From Desulfovibrio sp. ZJ209 (lineage in GTDB: Bacteria; Desulfobacterota; Desulfovibrionia; Desulfovibrionales; Desulfovibrionaceae), in NCBI RefSeq assembly GCF_011039135.1, contig NZ_JAAKEJ010000005.1:124001-188000 (forward strand): a stretch of DNA of 64,000 nt. The letters are read 5' to 3'. The notes below the pieces were generated by a model. That model saw nothing but the letters and a program-made list of their open reading frames with translations, made no database searches and was not told the origin of the DNA. The stretch's first letter is position 1. Each line of letters opens with the position of its first letter. Below are positions 34,444 through 41,070 of the stretch, piece after piece. Position numbers and translations under genes: made by a program.

Positions 34444-34694
34444 CCACCCCCACCACCGGCGGCAAGATTTGCCGTTCCCGCGTCAAGGGCACGACGCGCC
34501 GGGAGGCCGGCGCCCCCTGAAAGGGCAGTTTTTGGCACGAAAGAGTCAGATTTTTCCCGTCCGTCCCAGACTCCCCATTGATAACTATCTGATTTTCCGC
34601 CCTTTCCTTTCCATGGCATGCTCCGTGCATAATTCCGGGCACATCACCGGCGCCATCGCGCCATGTGGGAAAAGCCTCAAAAGGGGAGGATACC

Positions 34695-35258
34695 ATGGAA
34701 AATCAGCTGGACTACGAAATCAACAAGGAACTGGGCGAGTGCTACCTGTTCATGGGCGACTTTGACAAGGCCGAGGAGTATTACCGCAAGGCCGCCGCGG
34801 GCAATTCCCGCAGCGCCGCTCCCTACATGGGCCTCGCCACCGTTGCCGTGCAGCGCTCCGAGCTGGACAAGGCGCTGGTGCTCTACCAGAAAGCCGCGGC
34901 CGTGGAAGAGACCGACAAGGCCCTGTGCGGCATCGGCCTCGTGCACATGGAGCAGGGCAACCATGAGGAAGCCTTCGGCTACTTCTGCCGCGCCCTCGAA
35001 AAATCCGCCGCCAACATCGTCGCGCTGAACTGCCTTGTGCGCGAGGCGTACCAGACGGGCCAGGTGGAAGCCACCCTGCCTTATCTTGCCGCGGCCCTCG
35101 ACACCTGCGAGGAAAAAGAGGCCGTGCGCGTGACCCTGGCCGGCTGCCTCATCTATCTCGGCCGCAACGACGAGGCGCGCGAGCACTTGGAAGCCGTGCT
35201 CGGCGAGAACCCGGCCAACAGCAGCGCGAAAGAACTTTTCGATACCATGGCCGCGTAA
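34695..35258 (+). CDS. TPR-repeat protein
   Basis: The 187-residue protein is made of about five tetratricopeptide repeats (for example LGECYLFMGDFDKAEEYYRKA at residues 10-30 in parts, and GIGLVHMEQGNHEEAFGYFCRAL near 79-101 in parts). There is no signal peptide or enzyme domain, so it is probably a cytoplasmic scaffold for protein binding. The start at 34695 has GGGGAGGA upstream. It lies 251 bases after cmk, a gap with only short hairpins, and may be transcribed separately. Confidence 0.85.
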   Translation: MENQLDYEINKELGECYLFMGDFDKAEEYYRKAAAGNSRSAAPYMGLATVAVQRSELDKALVLYQKAAAVEETDKALCGIGLVHMEQGNHEEAFGYFCRALEKSAANIVALNCLVREAYQTGQVEATLPYLAAALDTCEEKEAVRVTLAGCLIYLGRNDEAREHLEAVLGENPANSSAKELFDTMAA

Positions 35259-35656
35259 ACGGGTTCCGCCCCGTCCGCGCGGCGGCACTTCTCCCCTCCC
35301 CACAAGGTTTTCCGGCCCCAGGATGGGCCCGGGGCCGGAAAATCACCCCAAGGACGGGAGCGGAAAGGATTCGCGGCGGCACAGACCGCCCGGGCTGCCC
35401 CCGGCAGCCCCCACCACTTCAGGAGCAGGCATGCGAGGATCATGCCTGCTCCTTCTTTTTGGGGGCGGCGCAAGGCTCCCACGGGGTCTCTATCGCCCTG
35501 TATCCGGCTCTATTTCGGGCACTTACCGTCTTTCCCCGGCAAACCATTGAACTGTCGCCCTGCGTGTGGTATGGGCATGGACATACTCTCACGGCTTTAC
35601 CCCAAGCCAAGCGGGCGGCGCCGGCACACCCCGCGCCGCTGTGGAGGAGATCGCCC
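35259..35656 (+). other. Non-coding stretch with two hairpins before the hydrogenase operon
   Basis: About 400 bases without a convincing gene. A long stem at 35307-35342 (TTTTCCGGCCCC with its complement) is followed by a canonical terminator at 35424-35460. Beyond it lies a weak promoter candidate (TTGAAC 35547-35552, 17 bases, TATGGG 35570-35575) for the downstream operon. The stretch 35300-35460 could be a long 3' UTR or a small RNA. Confidence 0.5.
35424..35460 (+). terminator. Intrinsic terminator
   Basis: A perfect 10-bp stem, AGCAGGCATG with its complement at 35441-35450, is followed by CCTTCTTTTT. Confidence 0.88.
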
Positions 35657-37636
35657 ATGCCGCGACTTGTCTATGGAGTCTGGGACGGCACTGTCTATGA
35701 CAACCGCAATGGCGGCGACGCCACGCCCCCCGGACTGGATCTTTCCGTCTTTGACAGCTTCAGCGAAGGCAATCCGGCCCGCTCTTTCCTCTCCGACAGG
35801 GGCTTTCTCGTCTTCGACCCGGAGCTTCCCCTGCTCTGGGCCCTGTGGAAACATTTTGACAAGGTGGCCTCCGAGTCCTGCGGCAAGTGCTCGCCCTGCC
35901 GCACCGGCGCGCCCCTCGTGCGCGATGTGCTGGCCGCGGCGCGCGACGGCGCCGCCGTGGACTGGCAGGACCTGCGCGACATCGCCATGCAGATGAGCGC
36001 CACCTCGCTCTGCGGCGTGGGCCAGACCGGCGCCCTGCCTCTCCTGGCGGCGCTCACGCACTTCCCGGCGGAGCTCAAGCCCGGCGAAAGCGGCGACACG
36101 CGCGGCTTTTACAGCGCCATCACAAGCCCCTGTATCGAGGCCTGCCCGGGCCTTGTCAACATCCCCCGCTATATCGACTACATCAAGGACGGCCACGACG
36201 ACCTTGCCGCCAATACCGTCCTGCGCAGTTATCCGCTGGTGGGCAGTTGCGGCCGCGTCTGCGTGCGCAGTTGCGAGCGCGCCTGCCGGCGCGCCAAGGT
36301 GGATGCGCCGGTCTCCATCCGCAATCTCAAGCGCTACGCGGCGGACAGGGCCATCGCCTCGGGCATGCTCAAGCCGCAGGACGCCGCCCCGGCCAAGAAC
36401 AAGCGCGTGGCCGTGGTGGGCGCGGGGCCCGTGGGCATCTCCTGCGCGTATCACCTGCTCGAGCGCGGCTACCCGGTGGATATTTTCGAGGCCAAGCCCA
36501 AGGCCGGCGGCATGATCCGCTACGGCATCCCCATCTACCGCCTGCCCAAGACGACCCTCCAGGAAGAGACGGACATAGTGGCCGCCATGGGCGCGCGCTT
36601 CTTCTTCAACCAGAAGCTCGGCCGGGATTTTGACGTGGACGAGCTCTTTCGGCGCGGCTACGACGCGGTGTTCATCGGCTGCGGCTGCCCGAGCGGCGCC
36701 TATCTCGGCATGGAGGGCGAGGATGCGTCGCTTGCCGGCTACGAGAACGGCATCGCCTTCCTGGAGCGCGTGTACGAGGGCGTGGAGGCGGGCGAGCCGC
36801 CCGTGCTCGAGGGCGATGTGGTGGTGGTGGGCGGCGGCAACGTGGCCATGGACTGCTGCCGGGCGGCCGCGCGCGTGGCCACCGGCGTCACCCACCTCAT
36901 CTACCGCCGCACCGAGGCCGACGCCCCGGCCGACCCGGAGGAAATCAAGGCCGCCAAGGAAGAAGGCGTGCACTTCCACTTCCTCTGCGGGCAGGACGCC
37001 CTGGTGGTGGAAAACGGCGAGATCACGGGCCTCAGGGTGGTCAACATGGAGCGCACCGAGCCCGACGCCAGCGGCAGGCGCGGTGTGAGGCCCATCCCGG
37101 GCTCGGAGCATGTCATCCCCTGCCGCCACGTCATCGCGGCCATCGGCCAGAAGACGGACGCCGCCATGCTGCGCGACGACGAGGGCATCGCGCGCGACCG
37201 CAAGAACTGCATCGTCATCAACGCCGCGCACGAGACGAGCCGCAAGGGTGTCTTCGCCGGCGGCGACTGCACCAGCGGCCCGCGCGCCTCGGGGCCCACC
37301 ACCATGATCATGGGCATGGGCCACGCCTATTTTGCGGCGCGCTCCATCGACCAGTTCCTTTCCACGGACCAGGTGCCCTTTGATTCGCGCTGGCGCCTGA
37401 GCGAATGGATCGCCAGGGGGCGCCTGCTCGACGACGCCGCGCCCGCGCCGGCCAAGCCCCGGCAGGAGCGCGTGGGCGTGCGCGAGATCTCGCCCGGAGA
37501 GCGCGACCACAATTTTGACGAGGTGGAACAGACCATGACCCGCGAGGAGGCGTGGTCCGAGGCCTCGCGCTGCATGCGCTGCTACCGCGTGCTTTCCGTC
37601 ATCACCGAGAGCCCCATCCCCGGCAATCCCGCCTGA
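35657..37636 (+). CDS. NuoF-type iron-sulfur domain fused to GltD-like FAD/NAD(P)H oxidoreductase
   Basis: The 659-residue protein combines three parts. Residues about 65-130 match the C-terminal 4Fe-4S domain of NuoF (SCGKCSPCRTG with Cys75, Cys78, Cys81, and SLCGVGQ with Cys119) but the FMN/NADH domain of NuoF is absent. Residues about 150-235 form the Fer4_20 domain with further cluster cysteines (Cys159, Cys163, Cys198-210 group). From 248 on is the GltD-like unit with FAD motif VVGAGPVGISCAY and NAD(P) motif VVVGGGNVAMD. It probably passes electrons between NAD(P)H and the hydrogenase encoded 29 bases downstream. The start has GGAGGAG 7 bases upstream. Confidence 0.85.
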   Translation: MPRLVYGVWDGTVYDNRNGGDATPPGLDLSVFDSFSEGNPARSFLSDRGFLVFDPELPLLWALWKHFDKVASESCGKCSPCRTGAPLVRDVLAAARDGAAVDWQDLRDIAMQMSATSLCGVGQTGALPLLAALTHFPAELKPGESGDTRGFYSAITSPCIEACPGLVNIPRYIDYIKDGHDDLAANTVLRSYPLVGSCGRVCVRSCERACRRAKVDAPVSIRNLKRYAADRAIASGMLKPQDAAPAKNKRVAVVGAGPVGISCAYHLLERGYPVDIFEAKPKAGGMIRYGIPIYRLPKTTLQEETDIVAAMGARFFFNQKLGRDFDVDELFRRGYDAVFIGCGCPSGAYLGMEGEDASLAGYENGIAFLERVYEGVEAGEPPVLEGDVVVVGGGNVAMDCCRAAARVATGVTHLIYRRTEADAPADPEEIKAAKEEGVHFHFLCGQDALVVENGEITGLRVVNMERTEPDASGRRGVRPIPGSEHVIPCRHVIAAIGQKTDAAMLRDDEGIARDRKNCIVINAAHETSRKGVFAGGDCTSGPRASGPTTMIMGMGHAYFAARSIDQFLSTDQVPFDSRWRLSEWIARGRLLDDAAPAPAKPRQERVGVREISPGERDHNFDEVEQTMTREEAWSEASRCMRCYRVLSVITESPIPGNPA

Positions 37637-37665
37637 GCGACGTGAGCCGCAGAAAGAGGATACTC

Positions 37666-39465
37666 ATGAAAGCCTATCTCAATGGTCAGGAATATGCGTT
37701 CGAGGAAGGGGAAACCATCCTCCAGCTCGCCCGGCGCGCGGGCGTCTTCATCCCCACGCTCTGCCGCTTCGAGCCCCTCAGCCACAAGCCCGCCACTTGC
37801 CGGGTCTGCCTCGTGGAGGTGAGCGACGGCGCGGGCACGCGCATGGTGGCCTCGTGCGAGACGCCGCTTGCGGACGGCATGCGCATCGACACCCTCTCCC
37901 GCCATGTGCGCGACATGCAGCGTACCCAGGTGGAAATGATCTTCGCCGACCATGACCAGGAATGCGTCTCCTGCGCGCGCCACGGCGACTGCGAATTGCA
38001 GGACCTGGGCGAGGCTGTGGGCCTCACGCGCAACCGCTTCACCCACCGCCTGCGCCCCACGGCGGCCGAGCGCCCGCTGGACGACAGCGCCGCCGGCATG
38101 ACGCGCGACATGAGCAAGTGCATCCGCTGCCTGCGCTGCGTGGAGGTCTGCCGCCAGATCCAGGGTGTGGCCGCGCTCACCGTGGACGGGCAGGGCCTCG
38201 GCACCTGCATCGGCGTGGGCATGGCCGACGACCACAGCGCCTCGGCCTGCATCCAGTGCGGCCAGTGCACCCTCGTCTGTCCCACCGGGGCGCTCGCCGA
38301 GCGCGACCAGAACGACCTCGTGCTCGACATGCTGGCCGACCCTGAGGTCACCACGGTCTTCAGCTTCGCGCCCTCCGTGCGCGTGCTCCTGGGCGAGGAA
38401 TTCGGCTTCGCCCCGGGCGTCAACGTGGAGGGCAAGATCGTGGGCGCGCTCAGGCGCATCGGCGCGGACGTGGTGCTGGACACGGACTTCGCCGCGGACG
38501 TGACCATCATGGAGGAAGGCACGGAGCTTCTGGGCCGGCTCAAGAAGGGCGCGAAAGGGCCCATGTTCACCTCCTGCTGCCCGGGCTGGATCAACTATGC
38601 GGAAAAGCATTGCCCGGGCGTTTTGCCGCACATCTCCTCCACGCGCTCGCCGCAGGCCATCCTCGGGGCGCTCGCCAAGAGCTACCTGCCCGAGGCCATG
38701 GGGCTTGAGAAGGAGCGCCTGCGCACCGTTTCCATCATGCCCTGCGTGGCCAAGAAGGACGAGGCCGCGCGCCCCGAGCTCGCGCGCGAGGACGTGCCCG
38801 ACACGGACGTGGTGCTCACGGTGCGCGAGTTCGCGCGCCTGCTCCGGCGCATGGGCGTGGACCTCGCGGACGTGGAGCCCGAGCCCTTCGACAATCCCTT
38901 CATGAGCGCGTCCACGGGCGCGGCCGTGATCTTCGGTTCCACCGGCGGCGTCATGGAGGCGGCCGTGCGCACCGTCTATGCCGTGGTGACAGGCAAGGAG
39001 CTCGAGCACATCGAGGTCACGCCCCTGCGCGGCATGGACGGCGTGCGCGAGGCCGTCATCGACCTCGGCGAGGGCAATGGCAGCATCCGCGTCGCCATCT
39101 GCCACGGGCTGCGCAACGCGCGCGCCCTGGCCGAGCAGGCCATGGCCGGCGAGTCGCCCTATGACTTCATCGAGGTCATGGCCTGCCCCGGCGGCTGTGC
39201 GGACGGCGGGGGCACCTCGCGCGTCAAGGGCGACTATCACCCCCACGCGCGCACGCGCCAGCAGGGCCTCTACAGCCTTGACCGCGCCATGCCGCGCCGC
39301 CAGTCGCACAAGAACCCACAGGTGAAGAAGCTCTATGAGGACTTTTTGGGCGAGCCCAATTCGCACAAGGCCCACGAGCTTCTGCACACCGCCTATTCCG
39401 ACCGCAGCGAAAGCCCGAGCGAGACCATCTTCGCCAACAAGCAGCGCCTGACGCTGACGGACTGA
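37666..39465 (+). CDS. [FeFe] hydrogenase, group A catalytic subunit
   Basis: It makes or consumes H2 at an H-cluster. The 599-residue cytoplasmic protein has a 2Fe-2S domain (Cys33, Cys45, Cys48, Cys64), a His-Cys3 cluster (His96, Cys100, Cys103, Cys109), two 4Fe-4S clusters (Cys152-162 and Cys195-205), and the three H-cluster motifs TSCCPGW (Cys304, proton-relay Cys305), MPCVAKKDE (Cys360) and EVMACPGGCADGGG (Cys507, Cys511). A small-subunit-like helical segment lies near 550-575. There is no Tat signal, so it is not the periplasmic HydAB type. With its GltD-like partner it likely couples H2 to NAD(P)H, perhaps with ferredoxin. Confidence 0.93.
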   Translation: MKAYLNGQEYAFEEGETILQLARRAGVFIPTLCRFEPLSHKPATCRVCLVEVSDGAGTRMVASCETPLADGMRIDTLSRHVRDMQRTQVEMIFADHDQECVSCARHGDCELQDLGEAVGLTRNRFTHRLRPTAAERPLDDSAAGMTRDMSKCIRCLRCVEVCRQIQGVAALTVDGQGLGTCIGVGMADDHSASACIQCGQCTLVCPTGALAERDQNDLVLDMLADPEVTTVFSFAPSVRVLLGEEFGFAPGVNVEGKIVGALRRIGADVVLDTDFAADVTIMEEGTELLGRLKKGAKGPMFTSCCPGWINYAEKHCPGVLPHISSTRSPQAILGALAKSYLPEAMGLEKERLRTVSIMPCVAKKDEAARPELAREDVPDTDVVLTVREFARLLRRMGVDLADVEPEPFDNPFMSASTGAAVIFGSTGGVMEAAVRTVYAVVTGKELEHIEVTPLRGMDGVREAVIDLGEGNGSIRVAICHGLRNARALAEQAMAGESPYDFIEVMACPGGCADGGGTSRVKGDYHPHARTRQQGLYSLDRAMPRRQSHKNPQVKKLYEDFLGEPNSHKAHELLHTAYSDRSESPSETIFANKQRLTLTD

Positions 39466-39502
39466 GTGGAAAGAAAGAAAAGAAAGAACGGAAGAATACG
39501 GA

Positions 39503-39533
39503 AAGCGCCGGGGGGAGACTCCCGGCGCTTTTA
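39503..39533 (+). terminator. Intrinsic terminator of the hydrogenase operon
   Basis: A 10-bp perfect stem (39503-39512 with 39521-39530) followed by TTTAT. Confidence 0.85.
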
Positions 39534-39551
39534 TCGTGTGCCGTCCCCGGC

Positions 39552-39884
39552 CTATTCGGCAAACATGAGCTGAAGCACGGAGACGATTTCCCGGCGCGCC
39601 TCCTCCGGGAGGACCGCCATGCGCCTGGTGAGCCGGGCCTTGTCCAGCGCCCGTATCTGGTCCAGGGCGACCTGGCCGGGAATATCGCATACCACGGTCT
39701 TCACGCGGAAGGGATAGGGCCGGATGGTCGACGTGAGCGGCGCCACCAGTACCGTGCCGAGATGCCTGTTGAGCTCATCCGGGGAAATGATGAGCACGGG
39801 GCGGGTTTTCCTGATTTCATGGCCGATGGTCGGGTCGAGGTTGGCCCACCACACCTCGAAGCGGCTCACGGTTTTTGGGGCCAT
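39552..39884 (-). CDS. mazF: MazF/PemK-family toxin (endoribonuclease)
   Basis: MazF toxins cleave RNA at short motifs and stop growth when released from the antitoxin. The 110-residue protein has the family signature RFEVWWANLDPTIGHEIRKTRPVLIIS (in parts, residues 8-34), the VAPLTST strand and the LDQIRALDKARL segment with conserved residues. The ATG at 39884 is preferred because GCGGAG lies 5 bases upstream; a GTG two codons earlier has no space for a site. It overlaps mazE by 19 bases, so the two are translated together, antitoxin first. Confidence 0.88.
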   Translation of the reverse strand: MAPKTVSRFEVWWANLDPTIGHEIRKTRPVLIISPDELNRHLGTVLVAPLTSTIRPYPFRVKTVVCDIPGQVALDQIRALDKARLTRRMAVLPEEARREIVSVLQLMFAE

Positions 39885-40141
39885 GTCCACTCCGCGGCAT
39901 CGAAGCCCGAATCCAACTGGTCGAATTCCGCAAATTCCCGCGCATCCACGGCTCTTTCAGCGGCAGGGACGGCAAGAAGCGCCTCTTCCCACGCGGCGCG
40001 GCCCTGCTTCACCGGCGAGAGCAGGAGGCCCGCATCGGTGACAGTGAGGGAGACCATATCACCGAACCCGCACTGGGCAATGAGCGCCTTGGGCAAACGG
40101 ATGCCGCGCGAATTGCCGATGGGCACAAGAGGAATATCCAT
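39866..40141 (-). CDS. mazE: MazE-family antitoxin with AbrB-like domain
   Basis: The 91-residue protein has a swapped-hairpin AbrB/MazE DNA-binding domain at 1-45 (VPIGNSRGIRLPKALI is diagnostic) and an acidic C-terminal half (about 50-91) that would wrap the toxin. Such antitoxins repress their own promoter together with the toxin. A promoter candidate ends 18 bases upstream of the start, and a short leader with AGGT forms the ribosome binding site. Confidence 0.85.
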   Translation of the reverse strand: MDIPLVPIGNSRGIRLPKALIAQCGFGDMVSLTVTDAGLLLSPVKQGRAAWEEALLAVPAAERAVDAREFAEFDQLDSGFDAAEWTWPQKP

Positions 40142-40159
40142 CGTTTACCTCGTGAGCAC

Positions 40160-40188
40160 AATGTAATTATTTGCAAAACAGCCGTCAA
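40160..40188 (-). promoter_or_regulatory. Promoter of mazEF
   Basis: On the minus strand TTGACG (40188-40183), a 17-base spacer and TACATT (40165-40160). The AT-rich spacer is unusual for the region and would be a natural target for MazE autorepression. Confidence 0.55.
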
Positions 40189-40251
40189 GCCGTCTCGCAG
40201 ACTGCGGGATAAAGGGCAGGCAAAAGGCGCGAGGACAAAAAGAGGCGAGGA

Positions 40252-40824
40252 CTATCCGGGCAGGGAAAGCAGCCGCGCGCGCAGCTCCCTGTCCAAGAGG
40301 CGCTGGTTGGAGCTGCCGCGCCAGGCGATGTCGAGGCTGCGCAAGGCCTCGATATAGGGACCGTCGATGAGCAGGTCCGTGGCGTCCAGCAGGGCGGCCA
40401 CGGCCGCATCCATCCGGGCGCGGCTCGCCAGCTCCTCAAAGATATAGCCGGTATAGGTGATGACCGTGCCCCCGAGGGCATGGATGCGGGCGGCGAGCAG
40501 GGCGAGGGGACGGGCCTGGAGAAAGGGCTCACCCCCGGAAAAGGTCACGCCGGAAAGCAGCGGATTTTCCCGGTAGCGGGCCACCAGTTCGTCGAGGGAA
40601 TGGTAGTTGCCGCCGTTGACGGGATGCGTCTCGGGATTGTGGCAGCCCGGGCAGCCGTGCGGGCAGCCCTGGGTGAAGACGGTGAGCCGAAGCCCCGGCC
40701 CGTCCACGATGGAGTCTTCCACGATGCCGGCCAGCCGCAGCCGGGGGGCGGCCTCCCCCCGGCCCACAGGGGCGCGAAAGCCTGCGCGCCGCAGCCCGGG
40801 CGCGGGGCGCGCCGCTTCAGGCAT
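40252..40824 (-). CDS. nrdG: Anaerobic ribonucleotide reductase activating enzyme (radical SAM)
   Basis: NrdG cleaves S-adenosylmethionine to plant the glycyl radical on NrdD. The 190-residue protein shows the radical SAM cluster motif as CPHGCPGC near residues 54-61, the GNEP-like SGGEPFLQ near 94-101 and a TYTGY segment near 120. About 25 residues rich in alanine and arginine precede the core. Its start lies 8 bases inside the small glycyl-radical gene, giving a tight nrdD / glycyl subunit / nrdG operon. Confidence 0.92.
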   Translation of the reverse strand: MPEAARPAPGLRRAGFRAPVGRGEAAPRLRLAGIVEDSIVDGPGLRLTVFTQGCPHGCPGCHNPETHPVNGGNYHSLDELVARYRENPLLSGVTFSGGEPFLQARPLALLAARIHALGGTVITYTGYIFEELASRARMDAAVAALLDATDLLIDGPYIEALRSLDIAWRGSSNQRLLDRELRARLLSLPG

Positions 40825-41011
40825 GGCGCACGCGGTCGTGCTCTTCGGCGCGCTTGGCGTTGTTGAAGCGGTCGAGCGTGCCCACGAGATAGCCCGTGAT
40901 GCGCCGGATGCGCTCAAAGCCCACGCCCTCGCCCACGAGCGCGTGCGCCGCGGGCGCCGCGGCCGCTTCCTCGTTCTGCGCTTCCTCGAACAGGCGCGAT
41001 TTCATCAGCAT
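40817..41011 (-). CDS. Separate glycyl-radical domain of class III ribonucleotide reductase
   Basis: This 64-residue product looks like the C-terminal radical domain of NrdD on its own. Residues 34-64 read ERIRRITGYLVGTLDRFNNA and then KRAEEHDRVRHA; Gly40 corresponds to the radical glycine in the RVxGYL motif of NrdD, and the RFNNAKRAEE segment is also typical of NrdD C-termini. Residues 1-33 are an alanine-rich linker. A strong AGGAGG site lies 8 bases before ATG 41011, so independent translation is expected. It lies 59 bases after the stop of the large nrdD and overlaps nrdG by 8 bases. Confidence 0.85.
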   Translation of the reverse strand: MLMKSRLFEEAQNEEAAAAPAAHALVGEGVGFERIRRITGYLVGTLDRFNNAKRAEEHDRVRHA

Positions 41012-41036
41012 GGCTTCTTCCTCCTCGGGAGTGTTC

Positions 41037-41064
41037 AAAAAAATCCCTGCCGCCCTGCGGCGGC
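41037..41064 (-). terminator. Terminator-like hairpin between nrdD and the glycyl-radical gene
   Basis: On the minus strand GCCGCC-GCAG-GGCGGC is followed by AGGGA and seven T. The 5-base gap before the T run makes it a weak or conditional terminator; it could tune the ratio of the two NrdD pieces. Confidence 0.45.
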
Positions 41065-41070
41065 CAGGTC

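Noticed and set aside
34532..34548. Sigma-54-like TTGGCACG before the TPR gene
   Set aside because: The -24 half is good but the position of the -12 element reads AGTCA rather than TTGC, so the essential GC is missing.
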